A DNA stretch of 64,000 bases from Rotaria socialis (taxonomy: Eukaryota > Rotifera > Eurotatoria > Philodinida > Philodinidae). Positions within the stretch are counted from its first letter, which is position 1; the number at the start of each line of letters is the position of its first letter. The stretch spans positions 62,001 to 126,000 of the forward strand of contig CAJNYU010003733.1 in the NCBI GenBank assembly GCA_905331475.1. The letters are read 5' to 3'. The translations under genes were made by a program, and so were the position numbers. Below the pieces are notes generated by a model. It was given only the letters and a program-made list of their open reading frames with translations, had not been told where the DNA came from and made no database searches. This document shows positions 24,347-37,437 of this stretch, in pieces.

Positions 24347-27300
24347 AATATAAAGAAATCGTCAATTCAAAAAAAGATGTTTTTAATATTTTATAATTTT
24401 ATTGAAAAATAAATATCCTGTAAAATAAAAATCTATTCTTTGTTTCTACTTAAATCCATCTGTATCCAATAATTATTATCTAGAAAGTATAGTTAAAACA
24501 TTGAACGTCTAATAGCTATGGTATTGCTACAAGCAGTGATCATTGAAACTAAGCTATTGAACAGTTCAATCAAATATTAAGTACTGTATACACGAGGATA
24601 TTATATAGGACTCCTTTAGCGTTTCTAGATCAGGCGAAGAATATCATTATGATAAATTAAAATCGTACAATTTTCAGTAGGTAACATTTATTATTTTTTT
24701 GCAGCAGAAATAGTACTACAGTGAAGATAATTCCGTTAAATTTGATGTCACCAAAAAAAACGAACGACAAAGAATAGTGTGAATAAAACAAAAGTTATCA
24801 TGATTTCAATTTGACTATAGTATTCGATGTATTTTGATTTTGAACATTAGAGAAATACAGTCATGCAATATATGCCTATCAATTAAAAAAGAAAATAATT
24901 TTTATTCAATTTACTCTAAGATCATTAGGAATTGAAAGTTTCTCATTATCATGACTGAAAGACCAGACGCAAATAGAATAAAATCATTTTTTGCTGGTTT
25001 GTAGGGTTCATCATATATATGACATATGTGAAAGGGTTCGTGCCATTGCTGCTCGGTTTCAAAGTTATGAGCGAAACAACCGCTTTGATAGATGGTGCTA
25101 CTATCTTTTCATTAATGTTTCGTTCTTTCNTATCAGAATTTAATAGAGAATTGATTTTTTCTGGTTATGAGACGCTCAGATAAGACTTTATTTAAGTGGA
25201 TCAGCTAAAAAAGATTTAAATCCTATGAAAAAAGCTATTTGTGCTGTAGATATTCACTCAGGTGACTTTTTTTTATACCCATATAGATTATTCTCAAACA
25301 CTTATAGGCATTCCTGAAAATGCTCATGATGCGGAATCCAATTACAAGAAATCGAGCTTCTTAGATGCATTCTTAGAATTTGAAAAGAACATTGGAAATA
25401 AATAAAAGATTGTGTAGGAAAATTGTTATTGGATGAGTCACATACATTAACCAATAAATCTTTTTTGGTTCATTGTTTTAAATTAAAGTTAACATGAGTT
25501 TGTAGAGAATTGAATTCTGTATCTGCTGATGAGAACTTTAGAATCGTGTGTTATTTGTGTATCAGAATAGTTTGCAAGAGAAAAAATGTCGCAAAACTTT
25601 TGCGCCACCAGGTATAAGAATATATAATATTTTTTGTATCAGTCAAAAATACTGCTGTAATATAGTATGTAAAGGCATATGAAACTTTCATCTATTAATT
25701 CGATCTCTTTTCTGAGGTAATGGTGTTGGTTATCAACGAATTTAAATCAATGGTACTGATTTAATTAAGGGATCAAGTTCATTCTTTTCATGATCAAAGA
25801 GTTAATTAAATCTTTTCATTTTACTATTATACTTTTGAATAATAGATCAACTTTGATATAGAAAATCAAATGCTTGTTGACAGGATTGTTTTTGATACAA
25901 AATCTTCAATTATTATTTTTGATTAGTTTTAATTTTTTTTTAAATATCTGAGTATTGAATGAAACGGCAGTATGATATTATGAGTTATAAAAAAAAATAC
26001 TGGTACGACTTACATAGCAGAACCATTATGTTTCTTTTTCTCCCAATGCTTGCATTATCGTATTACCATAAAGAACTCCTTGAAACCGTTCAGTCTTATA
26101 TAATTTTAATTTCAATATAACACGTCAAATGAGTTTATGAATTCTACAGTTGTATGTGTAATAAATGCATGAATACAGTGTAAATTCGATGATGATTTCT
26201 ATTCAGAAGTAACTGACTTGTTTATCTGTCGGATGCCATTGCTTCTAACACAGAATTCATCTGAATATTTCTCGGATAAACAAATCATGTGTTGTTGTTG
26301 TTGTTGTTGTTTTCTTCATTTGAATAAGATCAAAATTAGACAGAGCTTAATATCTATGCAGATACGATACAATTTCATGCATAACAATCTCAACGGAGTT
26401 TTCTATCAGCCAGTTTTACATAGAAAATCAATGCTATCATATGCCGTTAGATCTTTCTCATATGTCATCAAATAGATTATATTTTTGCATGCGTACCCAT
26501 ATTGTTGCTTTTCTTTTAATCTGCATGATTATTCTAATGTGATTGATAATCCTATTAGTACATTACTCTAAGGGATTAATATGGTTTTTAGTTGTTGCTA
26601 CTATGTTTGATAGTATGTGTGATAGTTTCAGTTATTTTATTCAATCTTGTATTTAACTTGGTAGTTTTATTTCATATTCCATAATGACTATAATAGTTAT
26701 GTCACCGATGAGAAAATCAAAAGAGTGTATCATTAATCGATGAAAATAGCTTCCTCTTAAATATTAGTTTACTATTTTCCCCAATAATTGATTCATATAT
26801 AAAAGAAATGGCGCCTTGATCAAATTAGACAATTGCGACTTTATTGTCAATGCGCACCGTTAACTGAAAATTCAGTTTTGTCGATTCGTCATAGATTGAG
26901 GCTATGGTTTGTTTTGTATGAAAACTTTCTTATTCGTCTTCAACCCGTCTTTTATCTATTGAATAGAATGTGGAAATAAGCCAGCACATTGTTATATTTC
27001 CTTATTTCCGTATTAGATGAAGATGTTCCTTTGTAAAAAACAAACAAAAGTATGATGAAAGTCATGCAAATGCTTTTTCTTGTTAAATCATGCAAGGCCA
27101 AGATATTTTATTAATCAATATCATATTCATGCGTTCGAAAAATTCCAACTTTCCACTGATATTTGATAGAAATTGATCACGAGCAACGTGTATGTTTTGT
27201 TAAAGTCAACAGTACATTCGGAATCGGAATAACGAGCGAAATGGTCTAGATATGTCGGAAAGCCCTATGTCAACTTTCATTTTGATTTCATCATCAGCCC

Positions 27301-30300
27301 AAGTTCATTAGAGAGTTACGTCAACAAATAAAATCAAGCAAAACCTGTATTTAATTTTGAAAAACATTCTCAAAATGTTTATAAATATAGGAAAATCTCG
27401 AATGAGAAATAAATAAATTAATGCAATTGCTTTTTTCACTGGTTTCATATTTCAAAGCTATCTAAAGCAAGACTAGGATTGAGGTTTGTGACTAAAATAT
27501 AAGCTGTTGGAAAACTTTGCAATTTTTACAAATCGACCGAGATTTTTACGCTGATTCAATTTATGTCGTTCATTTTGCTAGGAAACACACTGATTTTACA
27601 TCGAAACTCGTATAGTATCTGTCAAAAAGGGAATACTTTTTTTGTATTATCTCCAAACGCGGTTCATTTAACTAAACTATCTTGGACACAAATCAGTCTT
27701 AACTCAGAAAAGTCATTTTGTAGAACTTTCAAAAACCTATAGAATATTACATACACCAGGGTTGATCACTTCTGCCATAATTTAAATAGAGTGTTCTAAC
27801 ATAACTGTCATCATAGTTTATGTGCGAACAAACTACATCATATTGAGAGGAAAAAAGGAAAACATCAATAGTTTGTCATACTCTTACATGTCATTCGATA
27901 AACAAAAGAAAGAGTTGAAGACGAGAGAAAAGTTCTCTATAGAAACAATGCATAACGTGAATCTATAGCAGAGACATTACATCGAGTTTTGAATTTGCTT
28001 TTGACATGTAAATCGACTAACTATTACGAAAATAGGTAACGCACTTTGGAGTGCTAGTGACGTTTATCACCTGTCATGTTTGATCGATATAGACTTAATA
28101 TTTTCTACTATTATTATCTTCAAAATATCTTTGACTAACGTGAAACTGTAGAGTATTTTGCCGAAAGAAAACGATTATAGTAATAATTTGTAAAACTCTG
28201 ACAACCGTGTTTAACAACCAACTAGTGATTTTTGTACTCCGATGTTTTGTAATATGTATCAACTATGGATTGCTTGATGTAAATAATATTGATATCGTTT
28301 TTTTTCTTCGTCTTTATTCATTCATAAAACACTGATAAACACTCGTGAGATTATTCTTTCCATATTCCTGATCGTAAGTCAAGATTCTCTTATACAACTT
28401 CCGATATAAGATTCTTGCCAAAACAACAATTCATCTTGATTTTATATTAAAATATATGTAGACAGAATCCTGTCTTATGAAAAAAGCAGACAAAATGTCG
28501 TTGATAAAATTTTTGTGTTCTTCAGTTTTTGTTTGAACGTCTGTTTTTATATATTTGTCTGCTTCTAGTAAGTTAAATGCAGTCGTGGGTATATATTTTG
28601 AAAATAAAATTTTCTATTGAGCTGTTCTATTTTGTTGCTTAAACGGTTAACAAAAAACAGAAAAAGTAAATAAAATAACTACAAGAACAGAATTATATAT
28701 GAAATTTCCAATCTAATTATTTATATAGAAGCACGTCCATTGTGTTTCTACTCATTCACTTACGCTATTAATATAAAAGATAATAGATTCAGCATAATGC
28801 TGCTTACATGCTAATACGAAATATATATGAATTTGTCAAAATTCATTCGCATAGATATAGAATGATTCGAAAGATTGCTCTCTGAAATTTGTGAATATAG
28901 TCAACATATTCCGAACTATTGACAATAATAAGATAATTTCAGAAGCAACACTGAAAATAGGACGAATTTTCCAATTTTTAGAGTCATTTTCTATGAAGGA
29001 AATTGCGATTGCAACTCGATTAATTAGTTGAAAGGCAAATATACGAATTCTAAGAAATGTTTTGAGTGCGAAATTCGGTCTATATAGACTGTACATATTT
29101 TTACAGGCGAGAGCAATTGAATGTTGTATAAAAAAAACTCGTATGTCAATAGATTAGATTTCTGATGTGCAGAAGAAAAAGGCTTACACGACTGCAAAAA
29201 AGAAACGCTTATAGTTAGCAAGCAACTGAAAAAGAATCTATATTATTTTTCCAAATATAACATTCCGTATCACTATGATTCATTAAATGAGTTTCATAAA
29301 CTCTTGGATATTTACTTACAATCGAACTAAATCTACAGTTGTAGAAGAAGATGGTCATTTGACAAGTTTAAAATGATGACACATATGAATGTTCATATCA
29401 GTAAGATAATCTACGAAGGCCAATGAGTATCATTTTAATAAGATTATAAGTTTAAAGTTAAACTACTCTCAATTACCAACAAAAAACATTACACCATGAT
29501 AAAATATACAGCCTCATATAAGCTAGGACATCCATTACAAAGAATAAACGGGTTCCTTTCCGTGTAGAATAGTTTTTGGAATTTTATCCAGAACTACGAT
29601 TTGTTTTCTAGGATAAAAACAGATTCTTGTCAAAATCTAAATACAGAGCAAGTTTCCTCCAATAGCATTGAAGATTTCCATCGAATTTATATTTCTTATT
29701 TGAATATACTAGACTGCTGCATGGATAAATCTAGAGAACAAATGTATTTTCGTATGATCCACTATAATAATTTAAAAACTTATGGTTACATTTACTTTTT
29801 ACTATTGCCTTATACTTAGTTACAAAAACTCCAAATAGCAAGAATAATTCTGTTAGATCCAAGGCAAAAAGACAAAATATTGTAAAAATAAAAATGTGTT
29901 TAAAACAACTTGTTTATAAACATGCACTATTTTAAGATTGCGAGTTTTACAAAATAGACTAATCGAACAAAGTTACTGACCTGAATTCAAGTTTATTTTT
30001 ACATAAAAGAATGTTTTCTTCTATCAATGCTTATTAGAGTTACGCCTGAAATTCTTGACATAGATTCATGATGAACAAGTTGAGTGTCTTGAAAGAATAG
30101 TTTCTATATTAGTAACGTATTTCTTCTTTCAAATAGTTGAAAAGTAAAACGCTTAGCAATTAAAGTGTTTATAAAAAAGGGACTTACTTGACTGATTTTT
30201 TTTCTCAATCCACTACATGAATTCGACTCTCTGTGCCAAAACTAAAACAAAAGTAGCTTACATCAATTACTTTTGATATTCAATAAAATTGATTCGATTT

Positions 30301-31359
30301 CCTATTTTGATTTGTAGTTTATATGCAATATAGAATTTTAAATAGTAAAACTTTATTAAACTGAAAATAAATTGATTACACTCAAGACATTGTGATTAAC
30401 GTTTTTTAAATATCTACTTATTTGTGTGCAATTAGAACTAATAGATGACTTTTTTGTTATACATCTTCAGTGCATATTTATTCAGCATAGCTGATTTCAT
30501 TTTGAGATATGTCATTTGTAAATGAATAACACAGTACTTGTTTACACATGATTATAATTTAATAGAGATTGTTACTCTTTGACATAAACAGTTTTACATG
30601 CAGTATTATTAATGTAAATATATTTTCAATAGAGTATCGTAAGTTAAATTGTTCACAATCAGTGATAATGTATTATGTAGAGATAGAGAGCACTGTCACA
30701 TAGTGGTGAAATATGTCATTGCTATAGCTCATCATAGACTTATCGACTGGAAAAAGTCAAATAATGAACTTCTGACCAATGAGCTCGTCTCTGATTGGAT
30801 TTGAATTACCTTCAGAATATCTTAAAAGCTTCAGCGTAGAAGAACATGTAGTGAACTCGGTGTTTGCAGCATGTCTACAACAAGAAGCTATTCATGAACA
30901 AAATTCTAGAGTTGTGCTTTTTCAGCAAATGTTTTGAGTGAAGTTACTAGAATTGCTATTAATTGGTTCTAGAGACCTATTTATTTGAGATTTTGTATTC
31001 TTATCAAGACTAACTAGTAGACTCAATAGGTGTTCAAGTGGTAAATGATAGTTGAAGTAGTTTCCTCATCCATTTCAAATCTTCCTATTATTCTGTTGTC
31101 ATAATCCTTTTCAAATTTTGATTCGTTGAGTTGAAAATAAAATAAAGAAACTGGCAGAGATATCAGTGCACTCCTGTGCCAAAAAAGGTTTATGATTCCT
31201 TTTCTAGAGTATATTTCGAATTCTATGCATTTTAAAGCTTTCTAAAGCGATAAATTAATGCCATTCAAGCATACTTGAAACGTTAAATGTATTATCCATG
31301 TGATACTTCTTGTCGTCAATTCGAAAAACAAAATAGAAAAATAACAAGGTCGTAACTTC
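24347..31359. other. 7 kb region with little coding content
   Basis: Apart from the possible relic near 24953-25412, I find no domain-bearing frame on either strand. Open frames near 26218, 28836 and 29601 are short, low in complexity and lack splice partners. A TGT trinucleotide run sits at about 26288-26311. One ambiguous base (n) lies at 25130. Confidence 0.5.
24953..25412 (+). pseudogene. Possible decayed gene fragment
   Basis: Several short stretches read like protein but do not connect. ATG at 24953 gives MTERPDANRIKSFFAGL before a stop. ATG at 25019 gives a 54-codon frame with KGFVPLLLGFKVMSETTALI and SGYETLR, interrupted by an ambiguous base at 25130. About 25200-25260 gives SGSAKKDLNPMKKAICAVDI. 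About 25300-25405 gives AESNYKKSSFLDAFLEFEKN ending IGNK and a stop. I do not recognise the family. It could be a degraded gene or a gene with unusual splicing. Confidence 0.3.
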
Positions 31360-32283
31360 TCATTTACTATGCAATGATTTGATATAAAAATAAGCACAAA
31401 TAATTGGTATAAGAGCAATAACGATGATAATAACTATAATATGCCAAGATTTGCAACCATAATCCGTTTCATCACAATTCAATGCACTTGTTGAAGTTTT
31501 CACTCCACTACTATCTAATGACGATGGTACTACTGCTGCTGCTGCTGCTGTTGTTGTTGATGATCCTTCAATTAATTGTTCAACTTTGGTACGCATTAAT
31601 GCCAAGTCTTGATCCATCGCATTTAAAAAAGCGAGATGATTTTGTTGAGAAAGATGAGTGACAGGTAATGATATTCTTGATTGTTCATGTAAATCAACTA
31701 ATGTCGATGATGATTCTGAATATTCGTGTAGTAAACCAAAACGACTTACGGGTACACGACAATAAGTTAAAGCATAAAATTCTTGATCATTTTGTAAATT
31801 ATTTATACGTCTCAATTGAGAAACCTGAAAGATAACAAAAAGAATAATGTTTATTTTTCTCAACAAATCGTAAATGAAACATACGTGTACACGATATCGA
31901 ATAGCGAATGCTTGAATAGTTTCATTTGGTAATACAGGTTTTTCAACTATAACAATGGAACCAGCATCATGTGCAGACGGCGTCAAGCAGCTTTGTCGTG
32001 AATAACGAGTTCTAACATTATGCTCGTCATTTGATTTTGATTCTTCATCAGATTCCATTGTGTCCAATTCAATATCAGCATTTTCAAACGTATATAGAAG
32101 TGGATCAATTAGAGAATTGTTTGCTTGACGAAATCCGTAGTTTCTGAATCGATTTTGAGTAGGTCTTGTAAGTTTTCTTTTATTCGATGAAGAAAATAGA
32201 GAATCTTTCAATATATTCATATGAGATGATAGTGGTATAAAATAAATGATAACAATAAATGATTCAAACAAAATTGACAGCAT
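31360..32283 (-). CDS. LYSMD3/4-type LysM membrane protein
   Basis: Animal LYSMD3/4 proteins carry one LysM domain and a C-terminal membrane anchor; LYSMD3 has been linked to chitin recognition in mammals. Two exons flank a 60-nt intron at 31825-31884 (GTATGT...TTTCAG, phase 0), which happens to contain no stop. Before the intron is IVIVEKPVLPNETIQAFAIRYRVH and after it VSQLRRINNLQNDQEFYALT and YCRVPVSRFG, together a complete LysM domain. A serine/threonine/alanine-rich linker follows (GSSTTTAAAAAVVPSS), then a single membrane helix near the C-terminus (WHIIVIIIVIALIPIICAYF) with a short basic tail. The longest frame starts MLSILFESFIVIIYFIPLSS, which resembles a signal anchor; vertebrate relatives lack this, so the start may instead be the next Met (MNILKD, 32220). 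Divergent from the ARMC10-like gene. Confidence 0.85.
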   Translation of the reverse strand: MLSILFESFIVIIYFIPLSSHMNILKDSLFSSSNKRKLTRPTQNRFRNYGFRQANNSLIDPLLYTFENADIELDTMESDEESKSNDEHNVRTRYSRQSCLTPSAHDAGSIVIVEKPVLPNETIQAFAIRYRVHVCFIYDLLRKINIILFVIFQVSQLRRINNLQNDQEFYALTYCRVPVSRFGLLHEYSESSSTLVDLHEQSRISLPVTHLSQQNHLAFLNAMDQDLALMRTKVEQLIEGSSTTTAAAAAVVPSSLDSSGVKTSTSALNCDETDYGCKSWHIIVIIIVIALIPIICAYFYIKSLHSK

Positions 32284-33366
32284 AATCTGTCAAAAATTTC
32301 TTTTAAAAAATTAATAATTACGATAAAAGGATATGATTTAACATTTTAAATAATTATGTTATGAACAAGTAGTACAATAAGAACATAATTATCAATATAA
32401 TATTTGTAATTTTACTTTAATCCTTGCCTAAATAAAAATTGGTCTGATATCTTTTTCAAAAAAGAGTAGTAAACGTCACACTACCATTGATTGGGCTTTA
32501 CGTTATCATCTAGTTTAAGTGACGTTTTTCAGCGACATCTTTTATCATTGTATGTAAAACTTTATTTTCTATTTCTTACATTGCGAACTCCTCTCTCTAA
32601 TATAATATCGATGAAAGAAATCCTGTTCCTAAGAGATGTGAACGATTTTATATGATTATTGAGTTAAAATAATGTAAAATGAAGCATGAACGACATAACT
32701 AGATACCTTAGTTGGAAATAATACATGATCGAATTGAATATCTTTTTGAGTTGAGATGTCCACCTTCGATTAACAACCGGTTCTTATAAAAATCTAGACT
32801 AATAATCAATATGAATTATTTTTCTATTATCTTTTTCAATTTGGAACTCAGTCGTTGTCGAAGAACACTGGTTATACATGAAAAATATACTAGAGATACC
32901 TAGCAGTTTTTTAAATGTTCTTAACTGATTAATACTTTAGTTCACTGAATCGCATGTTGTTCATTCGTACTTCAATAGAAATCCTCCTGCAGTTGAATGA
33001 GATTTTGATGGCTACTTGTAAGAATATTAGTAGCTATGATTTAATATCATACCTGTTAGAACTTTTCTATTTACCATCGCTGTTTCTCATGTATAGAACG
33101 AAGTATTCTATTTGATAACTTGTATATCTCAACAATCGCTTTCTATATTGAACTCCACATCTTAGCTAGCTACTATTGTGTATTCGCGACATCTATAAAT
33201 ATATTGAAGTAAGGGGCAAGTATGAATTATATATATATCTATATGTTTTTTTCTCCTTATACAATTCGGTAATTTATGGAATAACTAGTTTGTTTACTAT
33301 TTATTTTTCAAATTGAAATAGTTTCATAATGATCAGTATTCGATTCCGGTGTCAGTTGTTGATACA
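32284..33366. other. Divergent intergenic region
   Basis: About 1.1 kb between the minus-strand LYSMD gene and the plus-strand ARMC10-like gene. Presumably it holds both promoters. No motif stands out, only AT-rich sequence with a short TA run near 33228. Confidence 0.5.
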
Positions 33367-34882
33367 ATGCCCAATCGACAAAAACTTTATATCGGTTTGG
33401 GCGTATCAGTTGGTGTTTGTACCGGTATAGGTTTTTATCTAATTTATCGTCATCAACGACAAAGTGCATGTAAATGATTATTTTCAAACTTTATTTTACT
33501 AATCTGTTTTTAATATCTATTATTCAGTATCTAAACCAAGCCGACCTTTAACACCAACATTACTACTTCCATCATTGAGACCCTATCATGATGATCAGTA
33601 TGCTCATAGGATTTCTCCATCTGAAATTGATAACGATGATTCGGAATCCATAGAATTTCCACGTAATTATTTTATTTTATTTATTTGCTCAGACACATAT
33701 ATATCTAAAAATGAAGAATTAAAATCGTTCAGATGGAAGACAAATTCCTGATGGGAGTGTTCCATTAACCCCTGATCAAGCTTCTATTCTTACTCATTTT
33801 CTTTGTGAATGTAATAATGATGAAGAACAGTTGCATTATGTTTTAACGAGTATTGCAAATGCATCAACATTCAAAGAAAGTAAATAAATTTTTCATTGGA
33901 TAAATAGTTTTTTTTCACGGTTTTATATAGGTCAAATAAATTTAGCCAATGCTGGTTGCATTAATCATCTTCGTAAAATGCTTTTAAATGCAGATAATGA
34001 AAAAACAAAATGTAAAATATTTCTAGCTCTTCATAATCTTGCTTTAAATGATTTTGCTATAACTCAATTTTCAGTATGTTTTCGATGATTCTTTTTTATC
34101 TTTTCGCTATAATTAAAATCTTCTGCGTCTTCTTCCTATTTCAGAGTATTGTTTCTATAGTCATCAACAGATGCCGTTTAAGTTCATCGAATTCACTTGT
34201 TCGTGTGAATGGACTTACTTTACTGATAAATATGAGTGTTCTTGAATATCTCCATGAGGAATATATGAGTAATATATATGAACTTGGTTTGTTGATTGAA
34301 TCAACTATTCATTATGAGGATGAAGCTCTATCATCCGGAAAAGTTCTCGTTAATTTATCAACCAATAAGTTAAATCTTGAAAATTTACTAAAAATAACGG
34401 TAAAAACATGATTGTTATTATTTTGCCAGAAAAAACTTGATATTTTCATTTATTTCTGTCCAGGGTGTCGAACTTAAACCAATTATGAATTTATTTACAT
34501 CGAAAATAGATCAATTATCGAAATCAGAAGATATTCTTCTTCGTTTTCTATCTTTCTATTGCAATGTAGCTGATATGATAGTGAATGAATTGAAAGAAAG
34601 CGAAGATTCTAATAATAATAGTAGCTCATGGTTAATCGACTCAACACAACAACGACAAGGGACGCTTTATTTTGAATTCTTTGATCGTGTATGATATCAA
34701 TGAAAAATTTATCTATTATCAAAATTTGTCTGTTTTGCTTTTAGGATAAACAAACATTAGCTAAATCTCTTCTTCGTCCACAATATACTTCTACTCAGAT
34801 AAATTTTCAAAGGAAACGCCTTTATCAACTGATGGATAAAATCCGTCAATATCAACTTGAATTGTCTGTTGCGTCCAATTAA
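33367..34882 (+). CDS. ARMC10-like armadillo protein with N-terminal membrane anchor
   Basis: Six or so exons. The first (33367-33469) encodes MPNRQKLYIGLGVSVGVCTG then IGFYLIYRHQRQ: a short polar start, one membrane helix and basic residues, as in ARMC10/ARMCX proteins, which sit in mitochondrial outer or ER membranes. The linker has SKPSRPLTPTLLLPSLRPYH. The armadillo region begins PLTPDQASILTHFLCECNND, then ANAGCINHLRKMLLNADNEK, CKIFLALHNLALNDFAITQF, SLVRVNGLTLLINMSVLEYL, KVLVNLSTNKLNLENLLKIT and DILLRFLSFYCNVADMIVNE. The end is MDKIRQYQLELSVASN with TAA at 34880. Helical repeats with NLA/NLS signatures support ARM folding. The subfamily call rests on the anchor plus ARM layout and is less sure than the fold. 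Confidence 0.72.
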
Positions 34883-35214
34883 AATTAATAATCAATCAAC
34901 TTTGATATCTAATAAACATGTTGAAAATTCTGCTAATAACTTACTTAACTGGTGATAATCATATACATGTTGCTATGGAAAGTTTATCATAGAATCAATA
35001 TGCAGCTAACTTAATAAATCTTCGAATTTATACAACTTAATTCTGTTTCTCTCTCTGTCTCTACATCCTGTAGTATAATTCATGTATTAATTTCTTCCAC
35101 ATTCATTAAAACACAAAATCAGTTGTTGTTTTTTTCTGATAATGTTTTCCGATATCTTTTTTTGTTTCTCTTTCAGATCTTTTTCATAATATCTATATAC
35201 ATTCGGCCGTTATA

Positions 35215-35900
35215 ATGGGTGTTGATCTCGACCATCGTTACGATCGTAAGGCAGTACGTCGAGCTCCACGTTCAAAAAATTTATATTTACTTTTACTCGT
35301 GAAACTCTATCGTTTTTTGGCACGTCGTACAGGTACAAAGTTTAATAAAATTTTATTGAAACGTTTGTTTATGTCTAATACCAATCGACCGCCACTTTCA
35401 TTATCACGACTTGTTCGACATATGAAAAAGAAAGGTATTTTATTAGTAGTAAATTAAAGTACGAATGACTTCAAATATTATATATTTTCTCTTAAGGCCG
35501 TGAAAATAAAACTGCTGTTGTTGTCGGTTCGATTACTGATGATGCACGACTTTATGAAGTACCGAAATTAACAGTTTGTGCTTTACATGTTACGGAAGGT
35601 GCTCGTGCCAGAATTCTTGCAGTCGGTGGTGAAATTTTAACTTTTGATCAATTAGCACTTCGTTCACCAAAGGGTAAAAATACAGTTTTATTACAAGGTC
35701 CACGAAAAGCTCGTAAAGCTAATCGATACTTTGGTATGTTGATAGAATTTCTTGATTCTTTAATATCTATTTTTGTTTTCTTTATTCGAGGTCGACCACC
35801 TGGCGCTCGCCATAGTACAACAAGACCAAAAGTTCGTGCGAAAGGTCGTAAATTCGAAAAGGCTCGTGGCCGACGAGCTAGTCGTGCTTACAAGAACTAA
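35215..35900 (+). CDS. RPL18: 60S ribosomal protein eL18 (RPL18)
   Basis: Three exons, 35215-35434, 35497-35733 and 35791-35900, give exactly 188 codons plus stop, the usual eukaryotic length. The protein starts [20 protein letters not shown] and contains [20 protein letters not shown], then [76 protein letters not shown] and the basic tail [23 protein letters not shown]. This is a structural protein of the large cytosolic subunit. Introns are 62 and 57 nt. A pyrimidine-rich tract ending TTTCAG at about 35176 lies 39 nt before the ATG and could be a 5' UTR intron or trans-splice acceptor. Confidence 0.97.
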
Positions 35901-36180
35901 GCAAATTGAAAACTGGTATCATGATCATCTTTGCCGTTATTTTGTAATCCATCATGACTTTGTTTTTCTTCTTGTGTAATACAACATAGGAGCATAAAAA
36001 AAAGAATAAAAGAAACGATTAGTTGTTTGAACGCGCACACAACAAATCAGATGTAAACACATAATATCAATCTTACTTATCGTAAATATAATTTAGTAAA
36101 ATCTGTTGGACATGTAACGATCGATTAAACAATTCTGTTACTGCAAAAATAAATGATAATTATTGTTTTGTAAAACTTTT

Positions 36181-36482
36181 GCAGCCCCGGCTGCACATTC
36201 CGGCTACCGGATCCCGTAGGATACTCCAGAAAATATACGGGAAAGTCGCCATATCCTGTAGGAAAACACGGGAAATCGCTGGAACATGGAAGCAGTATTT
36301 CGGTCAAAAATACGGCCAGATTTTTCCGGCGGATTCTTGCCAAATCCCGGTACTTTTCGGCAGAAATTGATCGGAAATCACCGGAAAAAAAAAACCGAAA
36401 ATATTCCAATCGGAATACTGCTTCCACAAAACCAACGGAACTAACCGGAACCGACCGTTCCCAGGCTGGACTGTTCAGCCTG
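36181..36482. mobile_element. GC-rich palindromic element, probable non-autonomous repeat
   Basis: About 300 bp with base composition near 50% GC in surroundings near 30%. It is full of CCGG and CGGAA motifs. Both ends carry a GGCTG hairpin: GCAGCCCCGGCTGC at 36181-36194, and CAGGCTG (36462-36468) pairing with CAGCCTG (36476-36482). Inside, GGAAGCAGTATTTCGG (36288-36303) is inverted as CGGAATACTGCTTCC (36411-36425). An open minus-strand frame across it reflects composition, not a gene. The calling of it as mobile is inference; no target duplication is certain. Confidence 0.45.
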
Positions 36483-36523
36483 TGAGATGGTTCGAACAAG
36501 TTCAAGTAAACTCGATTATTGTC

Positions 36524-36541
36524 ATATATATATATATATAT
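36524..36541. repeat. (AT)n run
   Basis: About nine AT dinucleotides just after the GC-rich element. Confidence 0.8.
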
Positions 36542-37437
36542 CTGTTGCTATATATTGTTTTTCGTCTTGATAGCATTCGTGAAAGTCAAAGTATTTGTAA
36601 GAAATAGAAATCAAGAATTCTTCATTTTTTAATATTGTAACAATTTTTCTGCGCAGTTTTTAGCATCACATGTGAAGATTTCTATATTAACTAATCTTGC
36701 AATGAAACTATTAACATTCTTACTCCTTCATATTAGATGTAAGTTTTCAGCAGAGAAATAATCAAGTTAAAATTTTAATTGTTTTAGATTTGTACGAATC
36801 ATTAGATTCTGATGGCTAAGATATCTGCAGTATATGAAGTCTTCCTAAAGATAGGAAATAGTCGTATCCATTTACTCTTGAATGCTATTAATTAATTAAT
36901 TAATTATTTCGATTTGCAACATACTTTTTCTTATGTAGCTTGATCAGTCAGTCGACATTGTCGAACAACGAATATATTCAATTTCAAACATGCTATATCC
37001 ACTAAATACTTTCTCTTTCGAAGAATTTCGGGCTGAACACATCAGTAATAATCTATAGAAAATATATGCTAGTTTCGCACTGGAAATATTCCTTTTATTA
37101 TTAGTAAATCATGTTTCATTCGCTCATGTATAGTGTTTGACAGTCTGTGGTAAACATCTATCCCTTGAAAAAATATCTGTTTAATTTATTCTCAACAGAC
37201 GAACGTTCTCTACATGAAAAAGCTTAAAGAATATTTTAATTCAATGGAACAATCAGAAAATATCGAAATTTAACCTATGAATTTAGGTTCAATGCACTTT
37301 TTCCTTTGGAAAGTTTTCTCGTTATTTAGTGTTTATTCAGCTGTTCATAGTAGATTTTATACTTTCGTTTATTAAACAATAATTTACATACATATACACA
37401 TAAAAAACAATGAGCATAAAAACAATGTCACTGGGTT

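Larger units (their letters stand above)
35901..37437. other. Intergenic region between convergent RPL18 and DCAF6
   Basis: No gene. It contains the GC-rich element at 36181-36482, an AT run at 36524-36541 and a run of AATT repeats near 36890-36905. Confidence 0.6.

Noticed and set aside
26218-26475. 85-residue frame with a cysteine run
   Set aside because: The Cys run is just a TGT microsatellite; flanking residues look random.
36488-36500. GGTTCGAAC resembling a tRNA B box at the end of the GC-rich element
   Set aside because: No A box at the right distance and no tRNA fold; too short to claim a SINE.
36125-36505. 126-residue open frame on the minus strand across the GC-rich element
   Set aside because: It exists only because the element is GC-rich and poor in stops. 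It has no domain, and it spans the element's edges and hairpins.
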